Notes: generated by a model not told the origin, from the sequence alone. Counted from the first letter of the stretch, positions 5,865-15,005 are shown. The stretch: 34,000 nt of DNA from an uncultured Burkholderiales bacterium (GCA_903932865.1 CAIZHQ010000020.1:1-34000), one strand, 5' to 3'. Made by a program: numbers and translations.

Positions 5865-7727
5865 ATGGCCACAGCGACCGCAACAATGAACAACGGCATG
5901 ATGACCGTTCCCAGCAATTCGGGGGCTGTCTCTGCACCACCCGCGCCTGCGCCCAACGGCAGCATGGCACTGACCACCCCAGCCGGTAATCCAGGCGCCA
6001 ACGCGCCCGGCACCGGTTTGAGCACTTGGCAAACAATGGGGTTATCGGACAATTTCAGCAGAATGATCAACCAGCCCTCGGTACGCCGGGTGTTGCCGCT
6101 GATCGTGATGCTGGCCGTCATGGTCCTGTTTGGCTTGACGTATGCCTGGATGTCCACCACGCCTTACCGTCCTGTCATGCCCGGCCTGCAAGAGGCCGAC
6201 CAACAAGCGGCTTTCGAGTCGCTGCGCAACTCGGACTTCAAACCCAAAATCGATCCGGCCACCGGCCAGCTGACTGTTCCCAACGACCGTTTCCACGAAG
6301 CGCGCATTTTCTTGGCCGCGCAAGGTTTGCCCAAGGCGGGCGCTACGGGCCTGGATGGCCTGAAAGACCAGTCATCCATGACCACCAGCCAGTTCATGGA
6401 GCAGGTCAAGGTGAACGCCGCCATGGAGCAAGAACTGGCACGCAGCATCATGCAAATTGGCAGTGTGCAAAGCGCCCGTGTGCACCTGGCCACGCCCAAG
6501 CAAAGCGTGTTCGTGCGTGACCGCACGCCCCCCAAGGCTTCGGTGGTGCTGGCCCCCTACCCCGGCCGCGCTGTGTCCGCATCACAGGTGCAGGCCATCG
6601 TTCACTTGGTGTCGTCCAGCGTCCCCTACCTCACGCCCGACCATGTCACGGTGGTCGACAACGTGGGCAAGCTGATGACCGAATCGGCCACCGAACAAAA
6701 ACTGGGCCTGACTTCAGCGCAAGAACAGCACAAGCAACAACTGGAAGAGGTCTTGCGCAACCGCATCATGCAGATCCTCTCGCCCATGGTGGGCGAAGCC
6801 AATGTGCGCTCGCAGGTCAACCTGTCGCTGGACTTTACCCAGACTGAAAGCACCACAGAAGACTTTGACAACCGCGACAAAGGCCCCCGCACCCGCTCGG
6901 AAGTACTGGCCGAAGACCGCGCCGCCGTGCGCGCTGCAGAGGGCATCCCGGGCTCATTGGCCAACACGCCACCGGCCGCCCCCACCACCACCAACAACAC
7001 CCAGGTGGACCCGGCCAAGGGCCAGTCCGAGTCGAACAACACGCTCAGCAGCCGTTCCACACGCAATTTCGAGCTTGACCGAACCGTGCGTCACGTGCGC
7101 AGCGCCAGCGGCGGCATCAGGAAAGTCAGCGTGGCGGTGATTGTGAACGAGCGCCCGGCCCCACCTCCCGCTGAGGGCGCAGCCGCAGATCCCAATGCCC
7201 CCAAGAGCGTACCCTTTACCCCACAAGAAATTGAGCAAATGCAACAGGTGGTTCGCGGTGTGGTGGGCTTTGACCAGACACGCGGGGACAGTGTGTCGGT
7301 GGTACCGGCCCGTTTTGAAGCGCCTGTGCCCCTCGAAACCATCCCTTGGTATATCGAAAACAAAGTGCAATCCGGCCTGACCAGCGCCCTGATCGCCATC
7401 AGCTTCATCGTTTTCATGCTGATCGTGGTACGCCCGATCATGCGCAACATCACGACGGCCAAGGCCATAGCCGAAGAAGAAAAAGCCAAAGCCGCGATGG
7501 CCGATGGCGAGCTCAGTGCCGAAGACATGCGCATGATCCAGATTGGCGAAGGCGAAAGCCTGGAAGAGATCAAGGCCAAGCTCAAACCCAAGAAGTCGAG
7601 CATCAGCATCGACATGCTGGACACGGCCAACACCTACGACGACAAAGTGGCCCTCATCCGCATGCTGGTGGCCGAAGATTCAGGCCGTGTGGCCAACGTG
7701 CTCAAGGGCATGATCAAGGTTTCCTGA
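5865..7727 (+). CDS. fliF: Flagellar MS-ring protein FliF
   Basis: A 620-residue inner-membrane protein that forms the MS ring, the base of the flagellar motor and housing of the export apparatus. The N-terminal 60 residues are Ala/Pro/Gly-rich and variable. Transmembrane segment 1 is at about 75-96 (LPLIVMLAVMVLFGLTYAW) and segment 2 at about 506-526 (TSALIAISFIVFMLIVV). Between them lie the ring-building domains, including QMEQELARSIMQIGSVQSARVHLA-type sequence (FMEQVKV onward) and a Pro/Thr/Asn-rich periplasmic insertion at about 365-385. The cytoplasmic C-terminus ends with RMLVAEDSGRVANVLKGMI, the FliG-binding tail. It is 21 bp after fliE and 19 bp before fliG. Confidence 0.97.
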   Translation: MATATATMNNGMMTVPSNSGAVSAPPAPAPNGSMALTTPAGNPGANAPGTGLSTWQTMGLSDNFSRMINQPSVRRVLPLIVMLAVMVLFGLTYAWMSTTPYRPVMPGLQEADQQAAFESLRNSDFKPKIDPATGQLTVPNDRFHEARIFLAAQGLPKAGATGLDGLKDQSSMTTSQFMEQVKVNAAMEQELARSIMQIGSVQSARVHLATPKQSVFVRDRTPPKASVVLAPYPGRAVSASQVQAIVHLVSSSVPYLTPDHVTVVDNVGKLMTESATEQKLGLTSAQEQHKQQLEEVLRNRIMQILSPMVGEANVRSQVNLSLDFTQTESTTEDFDNRDKGPRTRSEVLAEDRAAVRAAEGIPGSLANTPPAAPTTTNNTQVDPAKGQSESNNTLSSRSTRNFELDRTVRHVRSASGGIRKVSVAVIVNERPAPPPAEGAAADPNAPKSVPFTPQEIEQMQQVVRGVVGFDQTRGDSVSVVPARFEAPVPLETIPWYIENKVQSGLTSALIAISFIVFMLIVVRPIMRNITTAKAIAEEEKAKAAMADGELSAEDMRMIQIGEGESLEEIKAKLKPKKSSISIDMLDTANTYDDKVALIRMLVAEDSGRVANVLKGMIKVS

Positions 7728-7746
7728 GACACACAAGGACAGAACT

Positions 7747-8892
7747 ATGGCCACGAAAAAAGACAACGACAAAGATGCCAAAGGCAAGGATGCCAAGGGA
7801 AAGGACGCCAAGGGAAAGGACGCCAAGGAAGTCAAGGAAGTCGCATCGGCTTTGGGCGATGCACCGATCGTGATGACCGAAGAGTTGCAACAAGAGCTGG
7901 ACGCCCTGACGGGCGCACAGCGCGCAGCGGTGCTGATGCTGTTGCTGGGCGAGCAACAAGCGGCCGAAATCATCCGGTTTTTGAACCCCAAAGAGGTTCA
8001 GTCATTGGGAGGCGCCATGGTGTCAGTGGCCGATTTGTCGCAAGAGGCGGTGAACGTTGTGCTCGACGAATTTGTGGCCACGCTCAAGAAGCAGACCAGC
8101 TTGGGCTTGGGCACAGGCGACTATGTGGAGAAAGTCTTGAAACGCGCTTTGGGTGACGACAAAGCGTCTTCGGTGCTGAGCCGCATCATGCCTGGCCAGG
8201 GCAGCAAAGGGCTTGAGATACTCAAATGGATGGATGCCCGTTCCATTGCAGAAATGATCCGAGGTGAACACCCGCAGGTGGTGGCCATCATCTTGTCGGT
8301 GTTGGAGCACACAGTGGCTGCCGACGTTCTGAATTTCCTGCCCGCGGAAGCGCGTCCAGAAATCATTCAACGGATTGCCAGCCTAGACACCGTGCAGCCT
8401 TCGGCCATGGAAGAGCTGGAGCAAATCATGATGAAGCAGTTTGCATCCAACTCTTCGTCCAAATCGTCCAGCTTTGGTGGCGTCAAAGCCGCGGCGCAGA
8501 TCATGAATTCAGTCAAGGTCGAGCTCGAATCGTCCATCATGTCCGGCCTGTCCGTGATTGACGCTGATTTGATGCAAAAAATCCAGGACAACATGTTCAC
8601 CTTTGAAAACTTGGTCGGTGTGGACAACCGGGGCATCCAAGCCATCATGCGCACAGCCGAGCCGGACCTGTTGATGGTGGCGCTCAAAGGTGCGCCTGAC
8701 TTCGTCAAGGACAAATTCCTCGACAACATGTCCGCCCGTGCTCGCGTCATGTTTGTGGACGACATGGAGAGCAAAGGGCCATTGCGAATCACCGAAGTGG
8801 AAGAAGCACAAAAGAACGTCATGCGTCTGGCGCGCAAGCTGTCCGATGCGGGCGAGTTGGTGTTGGCAGGAGGCGGCGATGGCTTTGTTTAA
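7747..8892 (+). CDS. fliG: Flagellar motor switch protein FliG with charged N-terminal extension
   Basis: A 381-residue rotor protein that binds the FliF tail and carries the torque-generating helix facing the stator. The FliG core begins near residue 50 (LTGAQRAAVLMLLLGEQ), contains the EHPQ motif (GEHPQVVAIILSVLEHT, near 175) and ends with the charged C-terminal motor domain (ENLVGVDNRGIQAIMRTAE ... FVDDMESKGPLRITEVEEAQ). Compared with usual FliG of about 330 residues it has about 45 extra N-terminal residues, a Lys/Asp-rich stretch with DAKGK repeats (residues 10-29). The extension appears genuine, because AAGGA (7735-7739) is well placed for ATG 7747. Its last 14 bp overlap fliH. Confidence 0.97.
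   Translation: MATKKDNDKDAKGKDAKGKDAKGKDAKEVKEVASALGDAPIVMTEELQQELDALTGAQRAAVLMLLLGEQQAAEIIRFLNPKEVQSLGGAMVSVADLSQEAVNVVLDEFVATLKKQTSLGLGTGDYVEKVLKRALGDDKASSVLSRIMPGQGSKGLEILKWMDARSIAEMIRGEHPQVVAIILSVLEHTVAADVLNFLPAEARPEIIQRIASLDTVQPSAMEELEQIMMKQFASNSSSKSSSFGGVKAAAQIMNSVKVELESSIMSGLSVIDADLMQKIQDNMFTFENLVGVDNRGIQAIMRTAEPDLLMVALKGAPDFVKDKFLDNMSARARVMFVDDMESKGPLRITEVEEAQKNVMRLARKLSDAGELVLAGGGDGFV
7774..7833 (+). repeat. Four 15-bp tandem repeats in the 5' end of fliG
   Basis: Four consecutive 15-bp units encode DAKGK, DAKGK, DAKGK and DAKEV. The units differ only at a few wobble positions, so the tract could change length by slippage without breaking the frame. Confidence 0.85.
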
Positions 8893-9877
8893 TGCCTCGC
8901 CATCGGCATCACAATCCCAAGCTGAATGGACGACAGATCCACTGCTGAGTTCTCAAAAAAAAGTTCCACGATTTTTAAGAACACAGTGGGATGAAAAATC
9001 CGCCAAGCCTTTTGGCCCTTGGCGGTCCTCAGAAAAAATGGACCCGTCAACTCACTTGATGGTGGATGAAGAAGGAACTGCGCTTGCACCAGAAGGTGAC
9101 GCAATTCTTCCTGAATCACAAGATGATGAGCCTCGCGCCGAGCAGGACGAAAATGAATTGCCTTCCGCTTCTCCGCCTGGCTTGGGGCCTGATGGCACCT
9201 CTGAAAACCATCTGAGAACGACCACAACAGTCAGCGATGAAAATCTGAAAGCTTTGCAAAGTCAAGCCTATCTTCAAGGCTTTAAAGATGGCATGAACAA
9301 AGCCATTACCGATCACGCTGAAGGAAATCAGCGCGAGAGTGAGTTGGTGCGCCATTTGTTGATTGAGCTGCGCAGCATCAGCCAAGACCCACAGCGTTTT
9401 TTCGAACCCCTCAAACGACTTTCGCTCCATTTGGCAGAGCAGTTGGTCCGTGCCGAGCTGCAGCAGTCGGGGCAGGCCGTGCACAACCTGATCCAGGCAT
9501 GCATCCAGCAGCTGGATCACGTTGTCGAGCCTGTCAACGTGAGTGTGAATCCTGAAGATCTGCCGCGCCTCAAAGCCATGGGCGATTCGGTCACTCAGCA
9601 CATGAGGCTGGAAGCCGATGCGCATCTGCGCCCCGGCAGCGTGCGCGTGCGTGTGCAAGACAGTGTGGTGCAAGACTTGATTGAAAACCGCCTGGAGCCC
9701 TTGGCCCGTCGTCTGTTGGCCCAGCCAGAAGCCTGGATGCAGCAATCCTCCCTGGTCAAAGAAAAGGCCGAAGCCCTGCCAATCGATACCCCGGTGCGTG
9801 AATGGCAGCGCCAGGTGGTCGATGTCGAAGACGCCGGCATCAAACCGGAACCAACGCCGGACGGCAATAGCCCATGA
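8879..9877 (+). CDS. fliH: Flagellar export ATPase regulator FliH
   Basis: A 332-residue cytosolic protein that holds and inhibits the export ATPase FliI. I start it at ATG 8879, inside the end of fliG, because a perfect AGGAGG (8868-8873) lies 5 nt upstream; the open frame continues further 5' but only through fliG. The N-terminal half (to about 115) is acidic, low-complexity and less GC-rich than its neighbours. The conserved part begins at about 120 with LKALQSQAYLQGFKDGMNKA, the usual FliH YxxGFxxG-type entry. It continues with LSLHLAEQLVRAEL and ends with the domain containing LEADAHLRPGSVRVRVQDSVVQDLIENRL. Its stop overlaps the fliI start (ATGA). Longer than typical FliH (about 230-260). 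Confidence 0.92.
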   Translation: MALFNASPSASQSQAEWTTDPLLSSQKKVPRFLRTQWDEKSAKPFGPWRSSEKMDPSTHLMVDEEGTALAPEGDAILPESQDDEPRAEQDENELPSASPPGLGPDGTSENHLRTTTTVSDENLKALQSQAYLQGFKDGMNKAITDHAEGNQRESELVRHLLIELRSISQDPQRFFEPLKRLSLHLAEQLVRAELQQSGQAVHNLIQACIQQLDHVVEPVNVSVNPEDLPRLKAMGDSVTQHMRLEADAHLRPGSVRVRVQDSVVQDLIENRLEPLARRLLAQPEAWMQQSSLVKEKAEALPIDTPVREWQRQVVDVEDAGIKPEPTPDGNSP

Positions 9878-11196
9878 TGAACTTTGAACAAGAAGTCGAC
9901 CAGCTGATCGGCGGTCTGCATGCCCCCGAGCCCCAACGCAGCGGCACCCTGGTGCGGTTGGTGGGCATGCGACTGGAAACGCGTGGCCTGATGGCACCGC
10001 TGGGCGCATGCTGCGAAGTGATGGGGCAGATGGGCCACCGGGTCGAGGCCGAGGTGGTGGGTTTCAACGACGAGACGCTTTTTTTATTGCCTTTCACAGA
10101 ACCGCAAGGCATCGGTCCGGGTGCGCAGGTTCGTGTGATCAGCCACACCTCGCAAGTGTGCTTGGGCCCCGATTTGCTGGGGCGCATCATCGATGGGCGC
10201 GGTCAACCGCTCGACGGCAAACCGCCGCCCGAGTGCCGCGATGTGCTGAGCCTGCAAGGCCGTCCCATCAACCCCATGGAGCGTGGTCCCATCAAGGAAG
10301 TGCTGGACGTGGGTGTCAAAGCCATCAACGGCATGTTGACCATTGGCCGGGGCCAGCGCTTGGGGCTGGTGGCGGGCTCTGGCGTCGGCAAGAGCGTGTT
10401 GCTGGGCATGATGACCCGTTTCACCGAAGCCGACGTGGTGGTGATCGGCCTGATCGGTGAGCGCGGTCGTGAGGTGCAGGCCTTCATTGAAGAGTCTTTG
10501 GGTCCAGTGGGGCTGGCCAAGTCGGTGCTGGTGGCCGCTCCGGCCAACGAGTCGCCCGTGCTGCGCCTCAAAGCCACGCACCTGACGCATGTGATCGCCG
10601 AATACTTTCGCGATCAAGGCAAAAACGTCTTGATGCTGGTGGACAGCCTCACACGTGTGGCCCACGCGCAGCGTGAGATTGGTCTTGCGGTTGGCGAGCC
10701 CCCCACCGCCAAAGGCTATCCGCCCTCGGTGTTTGCGCTGCTGCCCAATTTGATCGAACGTGCCGGTGTCGGGCGACATGGCTTTGGATCGATCACCGCC
10801 ATCTACACCGTGCTGGCCGAGGGCGACGACGCCAACGACCCGATCGTGGACATCGCCCGCGCCTCGCTCGATGGCCAGGTGATGCTCTCGCGCAAGCTCG
10901 CCGATGCGGCGCATTACCCAGCGATTGACCTCACCGGTTCGGTCTCGCGGGTGATGCAAAACCTGCTCTCGCCCGAAGACCAAAAGCTGGCCAACCGTTT
11001 CAGGCGTTTGTGGTCGCTGTACCAACAAAACCAGGACCTGATCCAAGTCGGCGCTTACGAGGCAGGCAGCAACCCAGACTTGGACCATGCCATTCGCCTG
11101 CGGACGGCGATGGAACATTTTTTACAGCAAGACATGCACACCAGCCAGGACGCTGCGACCACGCGCCGCGAAGTCCAAGCCTTGATGTCCGCCTGA
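9874..11196 (+). CDS. fliI: Flagellum-specific export ATPase FliI
   Basis: A 440-residue F1-beta-like ATPase that energises early steps of flagellar type III export at the cytoplasmic face of the gate. It shows Walker A GSGVGKS (168-174), an IGERGREVQAF motif shortly after, Walker B LMLVDSLTR (Asp257) and the family signature PPTAKGYPPSVFALLP. The length is normal. The first codon overlaps the fliH stop as ATGA, suggesting translational coupling; a second ATG follows immediately. FliJ is encoded 19 bp downstream. Confidence 0.98.
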   Translation: MMNFEQEVDQLIGGLHAPEPQRSGTLVRLVGMRLETRGLMAPLGACCEVMGQMGHRVEAEVVGFNDETLFLLPFTEPQGIGPGAQVRVISHTSQVCLGPDLLGRIIDGRGQPLDGKPPPECRDVLSLQGRPINPMERGPIKEVLDVGVKAINGMLTIGRGQRLGLVAGSGVGKSVLLGMMTRFTEADVVVIGLIGERGREVQAFIEESLGPVGLAKSVLVAAPANESPVLRLKATHLTHVIAEYFRDQGKNVLMLVDSLTRVAHAQREIGLAVGEPPTAKGYPPSVFALLPNLIERAGVGRHGFGSITAIYTVLAEGDDANDPIVDIARASLDGQVMLSRKLADAAHYPAIDLTGSVSRVMQNLLSPEDQKLANRFRRLWSLYQQNQDLIQVGAYEAGSNPDLDHAIRLRTAMEHFLQQDMHTSQDAATTRREVQALMSA

Positions 11197-11215
11197 CACC
11201 CCAAAGGAGAAACCC

Positions 11216-11665
11216 ATGCGAGAAGCCCGAAATTGCTGGCCAGTGCTTGTGCGCAAAGCCCAAGACGCGGTCAACGATGCGCAAAACGACATCGTCCAGG
11301 CCCAAGCCCGGGTCGATCAGCTCGAAGCCAGCCACCAGAGACTGTGCAAGCTCTACGACGAATACCGCCTACAGGAGCAGGCCAGCCAAGCGCCCGTGAT
11401 GGGCATGCAAGCGAGCATGAACCACCGCCAGTTCATGGCCCAGCTGCTGAACCTGCAACAACGCGTGGTGGTCGACCTGAGCAAAGCCCAAGCCACGCTG
11501 GTTCAGATGCGCCAAAAAAAGCTGCAAGCCGATATCGAATTGCACAAGATGGCGTCGCTGGCCGAGCAGGACGCAAAAGCTGTGGCGCAAGACGCCAAAC
11601 GCCATGAACAAAGACAAATGGACGAGCTGGGCGTGCGCCAGTTTGTCTTGGGGATGGGATCTTGA
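11216..11665 (+). CDS. fliJ: Flagellar export chaperone/stalk protein FliJ
   Basis: A 149-residue helical protein rich in Gln, Ala and Lys. It would form an antiparallel coiled coil like the central stalk subunit that sits in the FliI hexamer. The matching features are length, composition (AQDAVNDAQNDIVQAQARVDQLEAS ... HRQFMAQLLNLQQRVVVDLSKAQ) and position directly after fliI. AAAGGAGA upstream gives a strong ribosome-binding site. The next gene is not fliK, so the flagellar operon ends here and fliK-R must lie elsewhere. Confidence 0.9.
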   Translation: MREARNCWPVLVRKAQDAVNDAQNDIVQAQARVDQLEASHQRLCKLYDEYRLQEQASQAPVMGMQASMNHRQFMAQLLNLQQRVVVDLSKAQATLVQMRQKKLQADIELHKMASLAEQDAKAVAQDAKRHEQRQMDELGVRQFVLGMGS

Positions 11666-11725
11666 GCTGAAACCTTTGAGCTGATTCATTGCGCTGTGTC
11701 AGGGCAATGACTTGGGCTTGTGACT

Positions 11726-12724
11726 ATGCTGGCGCGGATGATGCGCAATGTAGGTCTGATTTTTTGTGGCACGGTCTTGGGCGGACTGGTCTTGGCCGAT
11801 CCATCCCACAGTCCTGCCCATGTGGCCTTGTGGCCAACCATCCCCTTTGTGCGCGGCCAAGATCTTTGCCAATACCAGGATGCCTATGGCCGCACCCGTT
11901 CCCAACAATCCAGCGACATGGCCCGTTTGTTGGGTGAATTGATCCACGCCGGCGCAGCGCCCAAACAAGCACCTGAGTTGCTGCAGACCTTGGACAGCCT
12001 GATCGACCAAGGGCGGCAGCGGTCGACGGGCGGATTTGGCATGGACGTCTTGCTCGAAGGCAGTTTCAAGGCCGCGCTCGACCGCGTGTATGAACAGCAC
12101 CATCCCCAAGTGCGCAAGGTGAGTTTCTTCAACCCCACAGCCCTGAGCGAGTTGGTCCGCGTGCTGCGCGCACAGCAAAGGCAAGGCAGCCTGGAAGCCA
12201 AACAGGTCGAGGGTTTGAACGGCATGGCCTGGGGCACCTATTCCTTCAGCCCGGCATGCCAAGGCGATGTGCTGGTGACCCTGCACCTCGAAACCCAGCT
12301 TGGACACAGCTTCAATTACCAGGCTCGGGGCATGCCGGAATCGGTGATGGGACACATCGCCTTTCAAGTGTTCAGCCAGTTTCAAAAAACGCACTTTCCC
12401 AGCCAGGTCACTTACTTGGGAAAAAATTTGGAACTGCTGGGTGCGCCAGGCCACGTGCTGGGCACCACCAACTCGCCGCGCAAAGCCCAGTTCGCCTGCG
12501 ATCGCATGCAAGCCAGACTGCCCACGGTTGGTGAGTACGTTTACCTGAATGAATTGGGTCATTGGAACGGCGGCGTTCGCAGCGACAAAGGCTTGTGGGC
12601 CCTGTCCCAAGAAAGGGTGATGGCCCCAGAAATGCCCAACCCGTCCATGGTGCGATCGATCAAGGAATTCCAGTCACCCGAAATACGCTACTTCTGTGTG
12701 CGGCAAGCGATCGAGAAAAAATAA
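11726..12724 (+). CDS. Secreted protein of unknown function with FGE-like C-terminus
   Basis: About 332 residues. The start is uncertain: ATG 11726, ATG 11738 or GTG 11720. The N-terminus looks like a Sec signal: MLARMMRN, then a hydrophobic VGLIFCGTVLGGLVLA before DPSHS, a plausible signal peptidase I site. The middle is helical and Gln/Arg-rich. The last 80 residues (ACDRMQARLPTVGEYVYL ... LWALSQ ... EIRYFCVR) recall the end of formylglycine-generating-enzyme/C-type-lectin-like folds, with an ARLPTxxE(Y) block and a terminal F-C-V-R, but the similarity is limited and I would not infer catalysis. Two cysteines in that region could form a disulfide in the periplasm. It lies 60 bp after fliJ with no terminator between, so it could be transcribed with the flagellar operon. 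Confidence 0.75.
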   Translation: MLARMMRNVGLIFCGTVLGGLVLADPSHSPAHVALWPTIPFVRGQDLCQYQDAYGRTRSQQSSDMARLLGELIHAGAAPKQAPELLQTLDSLIDQGRQRSTGGFGMDVLLEGSFKAALDRVYEQHHPQVRKVSFFNPTALSELVRVLRAQQRQGSLEAKQVEGLNGMAWGTYSFSPACQGDVLVTLHLETQLGHSFNYQARGMPESVMGHIAFQVFSQFQKTHFPSQVTYLGKNLELLGAPGHVLGTTNSPRKAQFACDRMQARLPTVGEYVYLNELGHWNGGVRSDKGLWALSQERVMAPEMPNPSMVRSIKEFQSPEIRYFCVRQAIEKK

Positions 12725-12843
12725 CGCCAGCCTGCGCAGCCCTTGATCCAGCCTGTCGCAAGGGTCTTCACTGAGGTCCAAACGTGATTTAAAGTGCCAA
12801 AATTGCACACGATTCCTTTCACCCGCATTCCAGTCAAAACGCC

Positions 12844-13671
12844 ATGCCCTCGTTCCAACGCGCCGTCATCACAGGAGCCTGCGGGGGCTTAGGGCAAAGT
12901 TTGGCGCGGCAGTTGCTGGGCTCGGGTGCGCAGGTCGCGCTGGTCGGCCTGAACCTCCAAACCTTGGAAGCCCTGCACGCTCTGGCCCCCGAGCGCTGCC
13001 GCATTTACACCCCCGACGTGTCCAACGCTCAGGCCATGCAAGCCATGGCGGCCAACTGCTTGCATCACTGGGGCGCGCCCGATTTGGTGGTGGCCAATGC
13101 CGGTGTGGCCGGTGGGTTTGAAACCAGCGACCCGGCCGATCTGGCCGTGATGCGCCGGATGCTGGAGATCAACCTTTTGGGCGTGGCCACCACGTTCCAA
13201 CCTTTCCTCCAAGCCATGCTGGACAGCCAGCGCCCCGGTGCGCTGGTGGGCGTGGCCAGCGTGGCGGGCTGGCGCGGCATGCCGGGCAATGGGGCTTATT
13301 GCGCCAGCAAAGCCGGACTGATCGCTTACCTGCAAAGCCTGCGGGCCGAGTTGCGCCCCAGCCACCTCACGGTCCACACCATCAGTCCAGGCTATTTGCG
13401 CACAGCGCTCACGGCGGGCAACACCTTTGCCATGCCCGGACTGCTGGAGCCCGATGCAGCGGCCCGAGACTTGCTGCGTGGCGTAGCGCAGGGCCGCGAA
13501 CACATTGTTTTACCGCGCCGCATCGGCTGGCTGTCGCAAGCCCTGTCGCTGTTGCCCGCCCGCTGGCACGACCGCATCTTGCTGGGCCAGCCCCGCAAAC
13601 CACGCGCCCACCAAGCGGGGGCCACACCGATCCCCGGCCTTTCTGACACCCCTCGCCAAAACACCTCATGA
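12844..13671 (+). CDS. Short-chain dehydrogenase/reductase
   Basis: A 275-residue classical SDR. The Rossmann motif is TGACGGLG (10-17), NAG is in the usual place (VVANAGVAGG), and the catalytic residues Ser139, Tyr152 and Lys156 (YCASK) are all present. It oxidises or reduces an alcohol/carbonyl pair using NAD(P); the substrate cannot be read from sequence. The C-terminal 40 residues are Pro/Arg-rich and extend past the fold. Its stop overlaps the start of the flavin monooxygenase gene (ATGA at 13668), so the two products may act in sequence, for example alcohol to ketone followed by monooxygenation. Confidence 0.93.
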   Translation: MPSFQRAVITGACGGLGQSLARQLLGSGAQVALVGLNLQTLEALHALAPERCRIYTPDVSNAQAMQAMAANCLHHWGAPDLVVANAGVAGGFETSDPADLAVMRRMLEINLLGVATTFQPFLQAMLDSQRPGALVGVASVAGWRGMPGNGAYCASKAGLIAYLQSLRAELRPSHLTVHTISPGYLRTALTAGNTFAMPGLLEPDAAARDLLRGVAQGREHIVLPRRIGWLSQALSLLPARWHDRILLGQPRKPRAHQAGATPIPGLSDTPRQNTS

Positions 13672-14981
13672 GCATGGACACACACCAACAGTTCGCCTTG
13701 ATTGGCGCAGGCCCCGCCGGCCTGGCCGGGGCACGGGCCCTCTCCAAACACGGTATCGCGTTTCAGGGCTTTGAAGCCCACACCGACGTCGGCGGTTTGT
13801 GGAACATCGGCAATGAGCGCTCGACCGTGTACGAGTCGGCCCACCTGATCTCCAGCAAAGGCACGACCGAGTTCAAGGAATTCCCCATGCCAGGCGGCAC
13901 GGCCGATTACCCCAGCCACCGCGAGCTGCTCGCGTACTTTCAAGCCTATGCCCAGCACTTTGATCTGAAGCGCCATTACCGTTTCGGCGTGCGGGTGAAA
14001 CAGGTCGAACCCGTGAGCGATGCGCCCGACACGCTGTGGCGCGTGACCCTGGATGTCGGCGAGGGGCAACAGGAAACCCACGAGTACAAAGGCGTGGTGA
14101 TCGCCAATGGCATCCTGGCCGAACCCAACATGCCCAAATGGCCGGGTCAGTTCAGCGGGCAGTTGCTGCACACCTCGACCTACAAGAAGGCCGAACAATT
14201 CAAAGGTCAGCGCGTGCTGATCGTGGGCGCAGGCAACTCGGGTTGCGACATCGCGGTGGACGCGGTGCACCACGCGCACAGTGTCGACATCTCGGTGCGC
14301 CGGGGCTACTTTTTCGTACCCAAATACATCTTTGGCCTGCCCGCCGACACCGTGGGTGGCAAAACCAAACTGCCGCGCTGGCTCAAGCAGAAAGTCGACA
14401 GCACCCTGCTCAAGTGGTTCACGGGCGACCCAGTGCGCTTTGGCTTTCCGAAGCCGGACTACAAAATGTACGAGTCCCACCCCATCGTGAACTCGCTCAT
14501 CCTGCACCACATTGGCCATGGCGATGTGAAGGTGCAGCCCGATGTGGATCGGTTTGAGGGCCACACCGTGCACTTCAAAGATGGCAGCCAAGCCGACTAC
14601 GACCTGGTCATGGCGGCCACCGGCTACAAGCTGCACTACCCCTTCATCAACAACGCCCTGCTCAACTGGCAAGGCCTGTCGCCCCAGCTCTACCTGAACA
14701 TCTTTGCGCCGCGTTTTGACCGCCTGGCCGTGCTGGGCATGGTCGAGGCGGCAGGCCTGGGCTGGGAAGGCCGCGCCGAGCAGGCTGAGGTGATGGCGCT
14801 TTACTTCAAAGGCTTGGACGCGGGCCAGGCCAAGGCGCTGGCGTTTTCCAAAGCACGGCAAGGCCCCTCGCCCGATTTGTCGGGCGGTTACCGCTACCTG
14901 AAGGTCGAGCGCATGGCCTGCTACGTCAACAAGGACGTTTACCGCAACACCATGCGCCAAACCGCCTCTGCGCTGGCCTGA
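13668..14981 (+). CDS. Flavin-containing monooxygenase (FMO/Baeyer-Villiger-like)
   Basis: A 437-residue class B flavoprotein monooxygenase. The FAD motif GAGPAG is at 13-18 and the NADPH motif GAGNSG at 187-192. Between them lies FSGQLLHTSTY (162-172), which fits the FMO fingerprint FxGxxxHxxxY. It would use NADPH and O2 to oxygenate a heteroatom or a ketone; the substrate is unknown. It overlaps the SDR gene by 4 bp and is 24 bp before a BASS-family transporter gene, so the three may form a small uptake-and-oxidation unit. Confidence 0.92.
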   Translation: MSMDTHQQFALIGAGPAGLAGARALSKHGIAFQGFEAHTDVGGLWNIGNERSTVYESAHLISSKGTTEFKEFPMPGGTADYPSHRELLAYFQAYAQHFDLKRHYRFGVRVKQVEPVSDAPDTLWRVTLDVGEGQQETHEYKGVVIANGILAEPNMPKWPGQFSGQLLHTSTYKKAEQFKGQRVLIVGAGNSGCDIAVDAVHHAHSVDISVRRGYFFVPKYIFGLPADTVGGKTKLPRWLKQKVDSTLLKWFTGDPVRFGFPKPDYKMYESHPIVNSLILHHIGHGDVKVQPDVDRFEGHTVHFKDGSQADYDLVMAATGYKLHYPFINNALLNWQGLSPQLYLNIFAPRFDRLAVLGMVEAAGLGWEGRAEQAEVMALYFKGLDAGQAKALAFSKARQGPSPDLSGGYRYLKVERMACYVNKDVYRNTMRQTASALA

Positions 14982-15005
14982 GCCCGATTCCCAACGAAAG
15001 CCCCC

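Noticed and set aside
11644..11690. Repeated TTGAGCTGA after fliJ as a terminator
   Set aside because: The copies are direct, not inverted, and no stem with a T tract is present.
13392..14960. Long antisense frame of 522 codons opposite the SDR and FMO genes
   Set aside because: It lies wholly opposite two genes with complete catalytic motifs and shows the His/Val/Gln-rich composition of a mirror frame in GC-rich DNA.
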